A program made the position numbers and the translations under genes. 64,000 bases of DNA from Acidobacteriota bacterium (lineage in GTDB: Bacteria > Acidobacteriota > Terriglobia > Bryobacterales > Bryobacteraceae). Positions 17,421 to 26,400 of the stretch are shown in pieces. The stretch lies in NCBI GenBank assembly GCA_025352795.1, contig JANXSF010000021.1, positions 62,001-126,000 on the forward strand, given 5' to 3'. Below the pieces are notes generated by a model, which saw only the letters and a program-made list of their open reading frames with translations, had not been told where the DNA came from and searched no databases. Within the stretch, counting starts at the first letter, position 1, and the number at the start of each line of letters is the position of its first letter.

Positions 17421-18800
17421 ATGAAGACTATTTCTCTTGCCTTACTGAGCTTATTGCTCCCCGTGGCATTGCTTGCGCAGACTCCGCCAGCACCGACGCT
17501 TGCTTCCTTAGATGCCGCTGTGAAAGCAGCACAGACATCCGGAGACAATGCCTGGATGTTAGTCAGTTGCGCTCTTGTTCTGATGATGACCGGACCCGGC
17601 CTTGCCCTCTTTTATGGCGGACTGGTTCGAAAGAAAAATGTACTTGGCACAATGATGCAAAGTTTCGTTCTCATGGCGGTGGCAACTCTAATGTGGGCAA
17701 CTGTCGGATATAGTTTGGCGTTCGCTGAAGGCAACCCGTTTCTGGGTGATCTGCGTTACTTGTTTCTTGAAGGAGTTGGTGCTGCTCCCAATGCCGATTA
17801 TGGTGCTACTGTGCCCCATCTCACTTACATGGCATTTCAGTTGATGTTTGCCATCATCACCCCGGCGCTAATCTCTGGCGCCTTTGCTGAACGCATGAAG
17901 TTCAGCGCCATGCTGCTGTTCACCATGCTCTGGTCTTTGTTGATTTACTATCCAATGGCTCATATGGTTTGGGGCAAGGGCGGTTTCCTGAATGCCTTTC
18001 TTGGCGGCAAAGTGCCCACCCTTGACTTCGCAGGCGGAACCGTTGTCCACATCACCTCTGGCGTCTCTGCGTTGGTCTGTGCCCTCTACTTGGGCAAACG
18101 GCTGGGATATCCTAATGAGCCCATGCGGCCGCACAGTCTGGTTTTAAGTTTTATTGGTGCCTGTCTTTTGTGGGTAGGCTGGTTTGGATTTAATGCCGGT
18201 AGCGCAGTAGGTGCCGGAGCTTTAGCTACCAGTGCTTTTGTGGCCACTCATTTTGGAGCCGCCGGGGCCACCATCGGTTGGCTGATTGCCGAAAAAGTAT
18301 TTCAGGGAAAAGCCAGCGTGCTGGGCGGAATTTCAGGCGCCGTCGCGGGCCTGGTTGTCATCACTCCCGCCAGCGGATTCGTCAAGCCAATGCCCGCCAT
18401 CATCATGGGTTTAATTGGCGGCTTTGTCTGCTTCCTGATGGTTTCCAAAGTGAAAAGTATGTTCGGCTATGATGACTCGCTGGATGCCTTCGGAGTTCAC
18501 GGTGCAGGCGGAACTCTGGGCGCAATCCTCACCGGCGTGTTTGCCACTAACGCCGTCAACGATGGCTTGAAAGATGCCGCCGGTAAAGTAATGCCGCTAG
18601 GCTTGGTCGATGGCAACGGGCAGCAGATCATCAACCAGTTGATTGGCGTTGGTATTGCCTGGGGGCTGGCCATTGTGGGCACCCTCATTATTTTGAAAAT
18701 TTGTGATTTGACCGTTGGTCTCCGCGTGAGCCCTGAAGAAGAAATCGAAGGCCTTGATCTTAGCCAGCATGGCGAAGAAGGCTACAATCTTGAATCGTAG
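17421..18800 (+). CDS. amtB: Ammonium transporter AmtB with signal peptide
   Basis: 459 residues. An N-terminal signal peptide (about 1-20) and periplasmic stretch precede eleven transmembrane helices, as in proteobacterial AmtB. The twin-histidine pore residues are seen in GGTVVHITSG and DAFGVHGAGG, and GLALFYGGLVRKKN is a family signature. It conducts ammonium/ammonia across the inner membrane. A strong ribosome site (GGAGAG) precedes the ATG. It is followed 15 bases later by the PII gene, whose product should block AmtB when nitrogen is plentiful. The 180 bases between the porin terminator and the start must hold the promoter, but I cannot assign a convincing sigma-54 site there. Confidence 0.96.
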   Translation: MKTISLALLSLLLPVALLAQTPPAPTLASLDAAVKAAQTSGDNAWMLVSCALVLMMTGPGLALFYGGLVRKKNVLGTMMQSFVLMAVATLMWATVGYSLAFAEGNPFLGDLRYLFLEGVGAAPNADYGATVPHLTYMAFQLMFAIITPALISGAFAERMKFSAMLLFTMLWSLLIYYPMAHMVWGKGGFLNAFLGGKVPTLDFAGGTVVHITSGVSALVCALYLGKRLGYPNEPMRPHSLVLSFIGACLLWVGWFGFNAGSAVGAGALATSAFVATHFGAAGATIGWLIAEKVFQGKASVLGGISGAVAGLVVITPASGFVKPMPAIIMGLIGGFVCFLMVSKVKSMFGYDDSLDAFGVHGAGGTLGAILTGVFATNAVNDGLKDAAGKVMPLGLVDGNGQQIINQLIGVGIAWGLAIVGTLIILKICDLTVGLRVSPEEEIEGLDLSQHGEEGYNLES

Positions 18801-18815
18801 AAAAGGAATCTCTCA

Positions 18816-19154
18816 ATGAAAAAAATTGAAGCTGTTATACAACCCTTTAAACTGGAAGAGGTAAAGGAGGCCCTTAAGGGCATCGGCGTCGACGGTATGA
18901 CCGTCTCCGAAGTCCGGGGTCACGGTCGCCAGAAAGGCCATAAAGAAGTTTATCGTGGTCAGGAATATCAAGTTGATCTTCTGCCTAAGGTTAAACTTGA
19001 ATTGGTGATTGCTTCTTCCAGACTGGAAGAAGTTTTGAAGACTCTGATTGGTGCCGCAAAAACCGGCAAAATCGGCGACGGTAAGATTTTTGTTTACGAT
19101 GTCCAAGATGCCATCCGAATCCGCAACGATGAACGCGGCGAATCAGCTTTATAA
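18816..19154 (+). CDS. glnB: Nitrogen regulatory protein PII
   Basis: 112 residues, the standard PII length. The T-loop contains the uridylylation site Tyr51 in RGQEYQVDLLPK, and the conserved IGDGKIFVYDV segment is present. PII senses ATP/ADP and 2-oxoglutarate and binds AmtB and other targets; linkage to amtB suggests a GlnK-type role. The presence of glnD immediately downstream, overlapping by 26 bases, implies that Tyr51 is modified. RBS AAAGGAA lies upstream. Confidence 0.96.
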   Translation: MKKIEAVIQPFKLEEVKEALKGIGVDGMTVSEVRGHGRQKGHKEVYRGQEYQVDLLPKVKLELVIASSRLEEVLKTLIGAAKTGKIGDGKIFVYDVQDAIRIRNDERGESAL

Positions 19155-21615
19155 CGTCGCGTTTGAGAAAATAAAGGATCAGTACTTTTCCACCGGCGAA
19201 GCCATCCCGGTGCTTGAAGTTCGCACGAGAGTTGTAGATTCCATTGTCGAAAACGCTTTCCGCGACGCTTTAACACCGGTCTGGCCCACCGGCCTTGCCG
19301 CCCTTGCCGTAGGTGGCTATGGCAGAAAAGAACTGTTCCCTTTTTCAGACGTCGATCTGTTGCTCCTCATGGAGGCACCTCCGGAAACGAAGGAACGCAA
19401 GGAGGCACTTTCTCTATTTCTCAAAACCATTTGGGACGCCGGGCTGCGCCTCAGCCATTCCCTTCGCACAGTAGCGGATTGCACTGAATTGAATCCGCAA
19501 AATGTAGAACTGAATATCAGCATTTTGGATCAACGCTTTCTGGCAGGCGATTCCGTGCTTTATTCAAAGCTCACAACCAAGCTGCCCAAGTTCATTGCAA
19601 CAGAGCGCCAGAGCATGATCCGTCACCTGGGGCAGGCAACCCGCACACGTCACGATAAGTTTCATGACACCGTGTATCACCTGGAACCCAACATCAAGGA
19701 AGGTCCCGGCGGTCTGCGTGACCTGCATGTAATCGGCTGGCTTCATAAACTGCGAGATCCGCAGAAGAATAATTTCGACTACCTTTCAGAACTGAACCAG
19801 GCCCAGGCATTCTTGCACAACCTGCGCTGCTATCTGCATTTCAGCGCCGTCCGCGATCAGAATCTGCTAACGTTCGACGCGCAGGAAGAATACGTTGAAC
19901 AACCGTTCATTGAAAGCCCCACCGTGGCCAGTTGGATGCGCGAATATTTTCTCCATGCAAGAAAGGTTCACCGCACCACCCTGCAAGTCCTCGAAATCTG
20001 CGAAACGCCAGCCAGCGGGCTTCTCAGTCAATTTCGGGAGTGGCGATCCAGACTTTCCAATTCGGAAATGAGCGTCAGTAGAGATCGCCTTCTATTGCGC
20101 AGTCCCCAGCAATTGGAAAGCGACCCCGAACTGGCCTTGCGATTAATCCGCTTCATTGCCCGGCACGGGCTGACCCTTGCCCCGGACTCCGAACGCCGTT
20201 TAAAAGAGGCGTTGCCGACCATTGAAACTTACTTCAGTCAGCCGCATCAACTTTGGAATTACCTTCAGGAAATCTTTGCATTGCCCCATGCTATGGCCGC
20301 ATTGCGAACCATGAATGAGACAGGTTTGTTCGCCGCGCTGCTGCCCGAATGGCGATTAATTGACGGCATGGTGATGCGCGATTTCTATCATCGCTACACC
20401 GTCGATGAACACACCCTCATCACCATCGAAAATCTATTGCAATTGAAGAAACCGCAGCAGGGCACGCGGCACCATTTCGCTGAATTGCTGGAAGAGATTG
20501 ATTCCCTACCTCTGCTTATATTCGCCCTCGTCCTGCACGATATTGGCAAAGGCGCAGAAGGGGATAATCATTCACTTGAAGGCGTGCGGTTGGGGCACAC
20601 TATCCTGGATCGAATCGGTATGCCCGCTGAACAGCAGGATCTGGTGCTGTTCTTAGTGGAGCGGCATTTAGAATTGAGTTCAGTGATGAATTCGCGAGAT
20701 CTCAGTGATCCCACAACAGCACTGCACATTGCCCAGCGCTCAGGCACCATTGAACAGTTGCGCTATCTGGCACTGCTCACCTATTCAGATATTAGCGGCG
20801 TCAACCCCACCGCCATGACCCCTTGGAGATTAGACCAGTTGTGGCGCGTTTATATTATTGGGCATCGGGAACTGACCAGGGAATTGGATACGGATCGTAT
20901 CACCGCGCAGGAAGGTGTAGCGCCAAATGTTGCAGCCTTCATGGAAGGCCTGCCTGTACGATATTTGCGGACACATAGTCGCGAGCAGATTGAAGATCAC
21001 GCGCACCTGGCTGAAAAAAGCAGTGAGATCGGCGTGGGGGCAGATATTCAAAAGGAAAGCGGAGTGTGGCGGCTTTCGCTGATCACACGCGATAGGCCCA
21101 ATTTGTTTTCGGCAATAGCCGGGACCATCGCCGCCTTTGGTTTGAACATTGTCAAAGCGGAAGCGTTCAGTAATAGTCGTGGGGAAATTGTAGACGCCTT
21201 CACGTTCACTGATCCAGGCCGCAATCTGGAATTGAACCCATCAGAAGCGGATCGACTTAAGGTAACATTGGAGCGGGTTGCGCTAGGCAAAACCGACGTT
21301 CGAACGCTACTAGCCGGAAGGAAACGAGCCACCCCGCCCAGCACAAGAGAACGTTTACGCCCCAGTGTGGAGTTCGACAATGAAGCATCCGGCCACGCCA
21401 CTTTGATTGAAATCATGGCAGAAGATAAACCAGGCCTACTCTACGAATTGGCCACAGTATTTTCCGAAACCGGCTGCAACATAGAAGTAGTGCTCATCGA
21501 CACAGAAGCCCACAAAGCCCTAGACGTATTTTACGTAACCCGCGACGGAGCAAAAATCGTAGATTCAGAATTAAGCGCCATGGAAGAGCGCCTACTAGCA
21601 GTCTGCCGCTCCTAA
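19129..21615 (+). CDS. glnD: Bifunctional PII uridylyltransferase/uridylyl-removing enzyme
   Basis: 828 residues in the GlnD order: nucleotidyltransferase (GGYGRKELFPFSDVD at 62-76, metal Asp74 and Asp76), helical PII-UTase domain, HD hydrolase with His470-Asp471 in LHDIGKG, and two ACT domains at about 643-720 and 755-828. It adds UMP to PII under nitrogen limitation and removes it when glutamine is high, glutamine being sensed by the ACT domains. The start was set at the ATG 26 bases before the glnB stop because the longer frame adds only sequence overlapping glnB. The overlap puts sensor and modifier in one operon with amtB. Confidence 0.95.
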   Translation: MNAANQLYNVAFEKIKDQYFSTGEAIPVLEVRTRVVDSIVENAFRDALTPVWPTGLAALAVGGYGRKELFPFSDVDLLLLMEAPPETKERKEALSLFLKTIWDAGLRLSHSLRTVADCTELNPQNVELNISILDQRFLAGDSVLYSKLTTKLPKFIATERQSMIRHLGQATRTRHDKFHDTVYHLEPNIKEGPGGLRDLHVIGWLHKLRDPQKNNFDYLSELNQAQAFLHNLRCYLHFSAVRDQNLLTFDAQEEYVEQPFIESPTVASWMREYFLHARKVHRTTLQVLEICETPASGLLSQFREWRSRLSNSEMSVSRDRLLLRSPQQLESDPELALRLIRFIARHGLTLAPDSERRLKEALPTIETYFSQPHQLWNYLQEIFALPHAMAALRTMNETGLFAALLPEWRLIDGMVMRDFYHRYTVDEHTLITIENLLQLKKPQQGTRHHFAELLEEIDSLPLLIFALVLHDIGKGAEGDNHSLEGVRLGHTILDRIGMPAEQQDLVLFLVERHLELSSVMNSRDLSDPTTALHIAQRSGTIEQLRYLALLTYSDISGVNPTAMTPWRLDQLWRVYIIGHRELTRELDTDRITAQEGVAPNVAAFMEGLPVRYLRTHSREQIEDHAHLAEKSSEIGVGADIQKESGVWRLSLITRDRPNLFSAIAGTIAAFGLNIVKAEAFSNSRGEIVDAFTFTDPGRNLELNPSEADRLKVTLERVALGKTDVRTLLAGRKRATPPSTRERLRPSVEFDNEASGHATLIEIMAEDKPGLLYELATVFSETGCNIEVVLIDTEAHKALDVFYVTRDGAKIVDSELSAMEERLLAVCRS

Positions 21616-21633
21616 AACGAGAGTATCATTCGG

Positions 21634-21653
21634 GGCAGGCGATTCCGCCTGCC
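21634..21653. repeat. Short dispersed palindrome (GGCAGGCG-ATTC-CGCCTGCC)
   Basis: Perfect 8-base arms around ATTC, 18 bases after glnD. A degraded relative lies at about 12794-12810. No T-run follows. Such GGCAGGCGATTCCGCC palindromes resemble repetitive extragenic palindromes. Confidence 0.6.
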
Positions 21654-21687
21654 TGCCCAGAAAAACGCAACAATACCAAGCAAAACG

Positions 21688-21778
21688 GGGACATGCTGGT
21701 CTGGCCCAAGCAACCGAAATCCGCCCAGGACAGCACAAAAGCCCTAAGCGAGTGGCCAGCCTAGCGTGTCCCATTTTT
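21688..21778. terminator. Long imperfect inverted repeat with T-run between convergent genes
   Basis: Arms 21688-21706 and 21754-21772 match at 16 of 19 positions (GGGACATGCT... against GGGACACGCT...), separated by 47 bases and followed on the + strand by ATTTTT. It probably terminates glnD transcription and could be a mobile extragenic palindrome. The 205-base gap holds no gene. Confidence 0.6.
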
Positions 21779-21820
21779 GCGACCATCACGCAAACTCCAG
21801 TTCGTCCTTCGGAATCAAAC

Positions 21821-23428
21821 CTAGAAGTACCCAGTAGCCAATTCCGGCTTCGCTTCCAAAGCCAGTTTCCAGCAACTCTTCGCCTCACCCTCATTTCCCT
21901 GACTCATCAAAGCGTGTCCCAAATTCAAGAACGCCTCAGCGAACTCCGGTCGCTCATTGATCGCTTCCTGATACAGCCGGGCAGCGTCCTCAAAATGTCC
22001 TTGCCGATGCAACAGTAGCCCGGTGTTGTAGAACAACTCCGCACCCCGTTCCCCCATGTCAATTAGACGAGCCTGAAACTCCAAAGCCTCTTCGTCATTC
22101 TTCAATTCCACGGCGATTGCAGCCAGCCCGCGGAACGCATCCAGCGAATCTGGAACCATCGATAGCAGCTTCTGATAGGTCTCTTTTGCCCCCTCGAAAT
22201 TCCGCGATTTCCATTGCGCCAAACCCAGGTTGGCAATGGCATCCTGCCAGTCCGGGCGCTTGCGCAAACAGGCTTCAAAGGCTTCCATTGCCCCCGCCCA
22301 CTCTTCGCGTTCCAACAGCAGGTATCCCAACCGGAACCAAGCCTGCTCGGAATCGCCATCTTTGGAAGTGATTTGTTGATACAGTTTTTCAGCTTCTTGC
22401 TTGTTGCCCAACTCTTCCAAAACGGTGCCCAAGTTGAACAACAGATCCAAGGAATCAGGCGTAATTTGCAGCGCTCTTTCGTAGGATTCTTTAGCTCCGC
22501 GGAAGTCCTTGCATTCCTGCCGGGCAATTCCCAAATTCAGGAATGCCTGCTTTGCGTCAGGACGAATGCGGATGGCTTGTTCCAAAGCCTTCACCGATTC
22601 CGGGTGCTTTTTAACTTTCTGCAAAGCCACACCCAAATTGAAATTGCGCTCAAAGTGGTCTGGCGTCAGCTTTACCAAATTCTCACAATGCCGCACAGCC
22701 GCCTCAAAATCGCCCTGCAGAAACGCGCAGGTTGCCATTCCTTCCAGCGCCGCCTCAGAATTGGAATTCAAATTCAGCAACCGTTCCGAATACTTTTTGA
22801 GGGCCGAATCATCCTTGCGCGCCACAGCGATGGCCACCAGGTTGGTCAGCGCGTCTTCCGAGTGTGGGTGCTTTTGCAAGTAGGTTTCAAAAACCGGCAC
22901 AGCTTCATCAAAGCGCCACAGCATTTGCAGCGACACTGCCTTGGAGAATTTTGCGGTTTCGTCATCGGGCCGGGTCGTCAAATATTTTTCAAGGACAGGC
23001 AAAGCCAATTCCGCTTTCCCCAAATGGAGCAGGCACACGGCTTGGCCCAATTGCGCCTCCACGCGTTTCGGTTCATTGGCCAGAACCGCCTCAAAACGTG
23101 TACTTCCTTGTTCCCATTGCCCTGTCTTTTCCAGGCAAACGGCCAGATTGAAAGCAGCCGCGTTGTTACGAGGTGCCAAATCTACCAGTTTTGAATAGTT
23201 GGTAGCAGCGTCTGACCAGTTTTCCAATTCACATAAAACATGGCCTCTTGCCGCCAGAATCTCTGGATGATTGGGCGCAATTTGGACCGCCGAATCCAGT
23301 TCCTTCAATGCTTCTTTGGGTTTTCCATCCAGATGCAAAGCCACCGCACGTGCTAAGACCGACTGCGATTCGGAATCTGAGGAACTATCTTTGGTAACTG
23401 TCTTAGTAAATCTTTGTTTTAGACTCAT
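21821..23428 (-). CDS. Tetratricopeptide-repeat protein
   Basis: 535 residues made almost wholly of about 14 TPR units of 34 residues, with recurring A-LNLG-A and G-LAL patterns; no signal peptide or membrane segment. The ATG chosen overlaps the stop of the large upstream gene (ATGA), so translation is coupled; the longer in-frame start lies inside that gene. TPR arrays bind partner proteins; the obvious candidate is the cytoplasmic part of the upstream 1477-residue protein. No enzymatic domain is seen. Confidence 0.88.
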   Translation of the reverse strand: MSLKQRFTKTVTKDSSSDSESQSVLARAVALHLDGKPKEALKELDSAVQIAPNHPEILAARGHVLCELENWSDAATNYSKLVDLAPRNNAAAFNLAVCLEKTGQWEQGSTRFEAVLANEPKRVEAQLGQAVCLLHLGKAELALPVLEKYLTTRPDDETAKFSKAVSLQMLWRFDEAVPVFETYLQKHPHSEDALTNLVAIAVARKDDSALKKYSERLLNLNSNSEAALEGMATCAFLQGDFEAAVRHCENLVKLTPDHFERNFNLGVALQKVKKHPESVKALEQAIRIRPDAKQAFLNLGIARQECKDFRGAKESYERALQITPDSLDLLFNLGTVLEELGNKQEAEKLYQQITSKDGDSEQAWFRLGYLLLEREEWAGAMEAFEACLRKRPDWQDAIANLGLAQWKSRNFEGAKETYQKLLSMVPDSLDAFRGLAAIAVELKNDEEALEFQARLIDMGERGAELFYNTGLLLHRQGHFEDAARLYQEAINERPEFAEAFLNLGHALMSQGNEGEAKSCWKLALEAKPELATGYF

Positions 23429-26400
23429 TTTTTTGAACTCCCGGAAGTGACACTCTCGTAAGGTGCGATCATTGCGCACAGCCGCCCAAATGTATCGTTA
23501 TTGTGAGTTAGAGAAATACGGAACACCCGCGATTCCTCCCCTCGTCCTGAAAACAAACCAACACCACCATAACCAAACCGGTCATCGCTGAAGGAATCAA
23601 CAATTTGACCTTGTACTGAAGTCGTAAACGAATTGCCCGCAACATCCATTGAAACCGTGAAGATGGAATCCACCTGCTGCGACAAAGGAATCGGAATAAA
23701 TTGCGATTTCATATGCTTGCCCCCAACCACCGCATAGCGCTCCAAAGCAACTGTCGGCACCGGCCCCGGTCGCGTCATCACTAAACGTGCCGCATAGTAG
23801 TTGTTCAAATCCATAGCCCGATATATCCACCCAAACGAGTGACGATCAAGACTGACAGTAACTTCATAGTGGTAATCCGTCATGCTCATGGATGGCGAAA
23901 ACACCGCCAATTGCCCTATCCGCACCAGCCCCGTCTTGTCGTAACCCCAAGTGCCCGCCCAACCACCCCGACCTGCCCATTGGGAAAGTCCCGAATGGAA
24001 ATCATCTTCATAAGCCACTGCCGACCGGTAAGCGATTCGCTGTTTGAATTTATCCCAGCTATCGCCGCTCGCCACCGGCACCCGCTTACCTGTTGCAATA
24101 ATTTCCTCAACTTCATTGGCTGGGGTCGTTGCAATCTTTTGATCACTCCCAATCACCTTATCGGCAGTTTTCTCTGGAAGGACATCCCCCGGCTCTGAAA
24201 CTCCTGCAATTTCCGTTGGAGGACCCTTCGATACCTCTGGTTTTTGATGGCTGCGCGCCGAAGTGAACAGCCAAACTCCCAAGATAACCGGCAGGCTCAG
24301 GGTGATCCATTTCAGATCGGCCGGGGCCTTCAGCAAGAAAAGCGAAAATCCGCTGGAAGGCTGTTTTTCATCCAATTTCTGACGCAAAACCTCCTCGGCT
24401 GGCTTGTCTGGACGTACAAACGGAGCTACCGAAAGACCGGAATTCAACTTCATCGGTGTGATCAACACCTGCAGTGGACCCAGCGAATTATCCAGGCGGA
24501 AACGGGAAGTCCGCGCCAGTTTCAAGGTCGGTAAAGCAACCAAATTAGCAAATGGCGGGATGCTCGTATCTGTCAAAAAATCAGCAATTTCCGGCCATTC
24601 CAGCTCAGGGGCAATGGCTGGCGCGGGAATCCTCGCCAGAAAGATGTCTGCCCCAGACTTCCTGTTGCTGCGAGTCGCCCGGTCAAAGAAAGGAACCGGC
24701 TGACCATAGCCATCCCGAAAACTAGCGACATCGTGACGCGGCGTTGGTTCCAGCGCCTTCATCGATGCAAAAACTTGCCACTTACTGCCAAATGCAAGCT
24801 CTGTCGAAGTTCCAGAATTAGGAATTCGCGAAACAGGATCGCCCCAAAGTGTTGCAGAAGCGCCAGCTGCTGCGGCGCAAACTAAAGATTCGGTTCGCTG
24901 CGGCAAGTCAATTTTCTGCAATCCAAAGGCAAAAGCCTGTTCTTGCCACTTGGAATTGTTGATCGTCCACAAGTCGGAGTTGGGGACAACCAGAGACATG
25001 GACTCCGTATGAAGGGAACGAAGGTGCTCCACCAGGCTCGACAATTCAAGATGGATTGCTTTCGATTCCAAGTTCGGAAAAACCGGTTTTTGCGCTGTCG
25101 ATTCTGCCAGGACTGGACTGGGTAAAATAACTGAAGTCGTCCTTTCAGAAAGCATACTTGCAGAGAGTTCGAAGTCAACAAATTCTGCTAAAAGATCTTG
25201 TTTTGGCAATGTTTTGCCCATTCGTGGGGCACTCTCTTGCAATTGAGCAGTTGTCAGGTTCTGGGGAAGTCCAGAAAGTTCACGTTGCGGCAAGGCCACT
25301 AAGACTGCAAAAGGAACACTCTCTGAACCCAAATTGTTGAGCCGCAATGGATCGCTGGCCAAAGGAGTTGGGGCAAAATGAACCCGTCCAGCAATGGGTG
25401 GCGGCGGAATAACCAGATCGCTTTCAATGGCGAATTGTAACCGTGCCAGAAGTTGCGGAATCGGTGTCCAAACCGCCCAATCACCCTGCAACTGAACCGA
25501 AATTTCTTTTGCTGCGATTACAAAATTGCCTTGCACGGGCTTTGCAAATGGCGGCGGTGGAGGATGCAGTTCGCTATCAATTACGAAGCGTAGGGAAGGC
25601 AATGCTAACTGAGGTACAAATGGAATGTCCTCGACCACATTGGAAAAAACTGCCGATCTGCCAGCAATCGCAAATACAACAGAACCGGATTCAGCAACGG
25701 GCAAATCGGTCAGCAATTCCGCTGGCTGATCACACGGCGGCAGCGCTTGTTGCAGTGCAGCCCAATCACTGGGGACCGGGGCGTCAAGCTGAACCGAACT
25801 ACTTCTTGCAGCAATTACAAAGATGCTCTGCATCGGCTTTGCAAACGGTGGCGGCGGAGGACGTAGTTCGCTGTCAATTACGAAGCGTAGGAAAGGCAAT
25901 GCCAACTGAGGTACAAACGGAATGTCCTCGACCACATTGGAAAAACTAGCCGACCTGCCTGCAATCGCAAATACAACAGAACCTGACCCACCAACGGGCA
26001 AGTCAGTTAGCAACTCCGCTGGCTGATCATAGGACACCAGCACTGGTTGAAGCGCAGTCCAATCGCTGGGAACCGGGGCTTTCAGAGGAACAGAAATACT
26101 TCTTGCCGTAATTACAAAATTGCTCTGCACTGGCTTGGCAAAAGGCGGAGGAGGGGGGTGTAGTTCACTATCAATTACGAAGCTTAGGGAAGGCACTGCC
26201 AACCGAGGTACAAACTCAATTTCCTCGGCAACATTTAAGCAGACGGTCGACCTGCTTGCAATTGCAAATACAACAGAACTTGACCCGCTAACGGGCAATT
26301 CCGTGAACAATTGCGCTGGATGATCACACGGCATCACCTTCGATGCAAGAGGTGCGCAATCGATGGGAGCTGGCACATCAATCGGAACCAGAATACATCT

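Noticed and set aside
22214-23194. A 326-codon open frame opposite the TPR gene
   Set aside because: It mirrors the TPR repeats on the other strand and carries no start signal or known domain.
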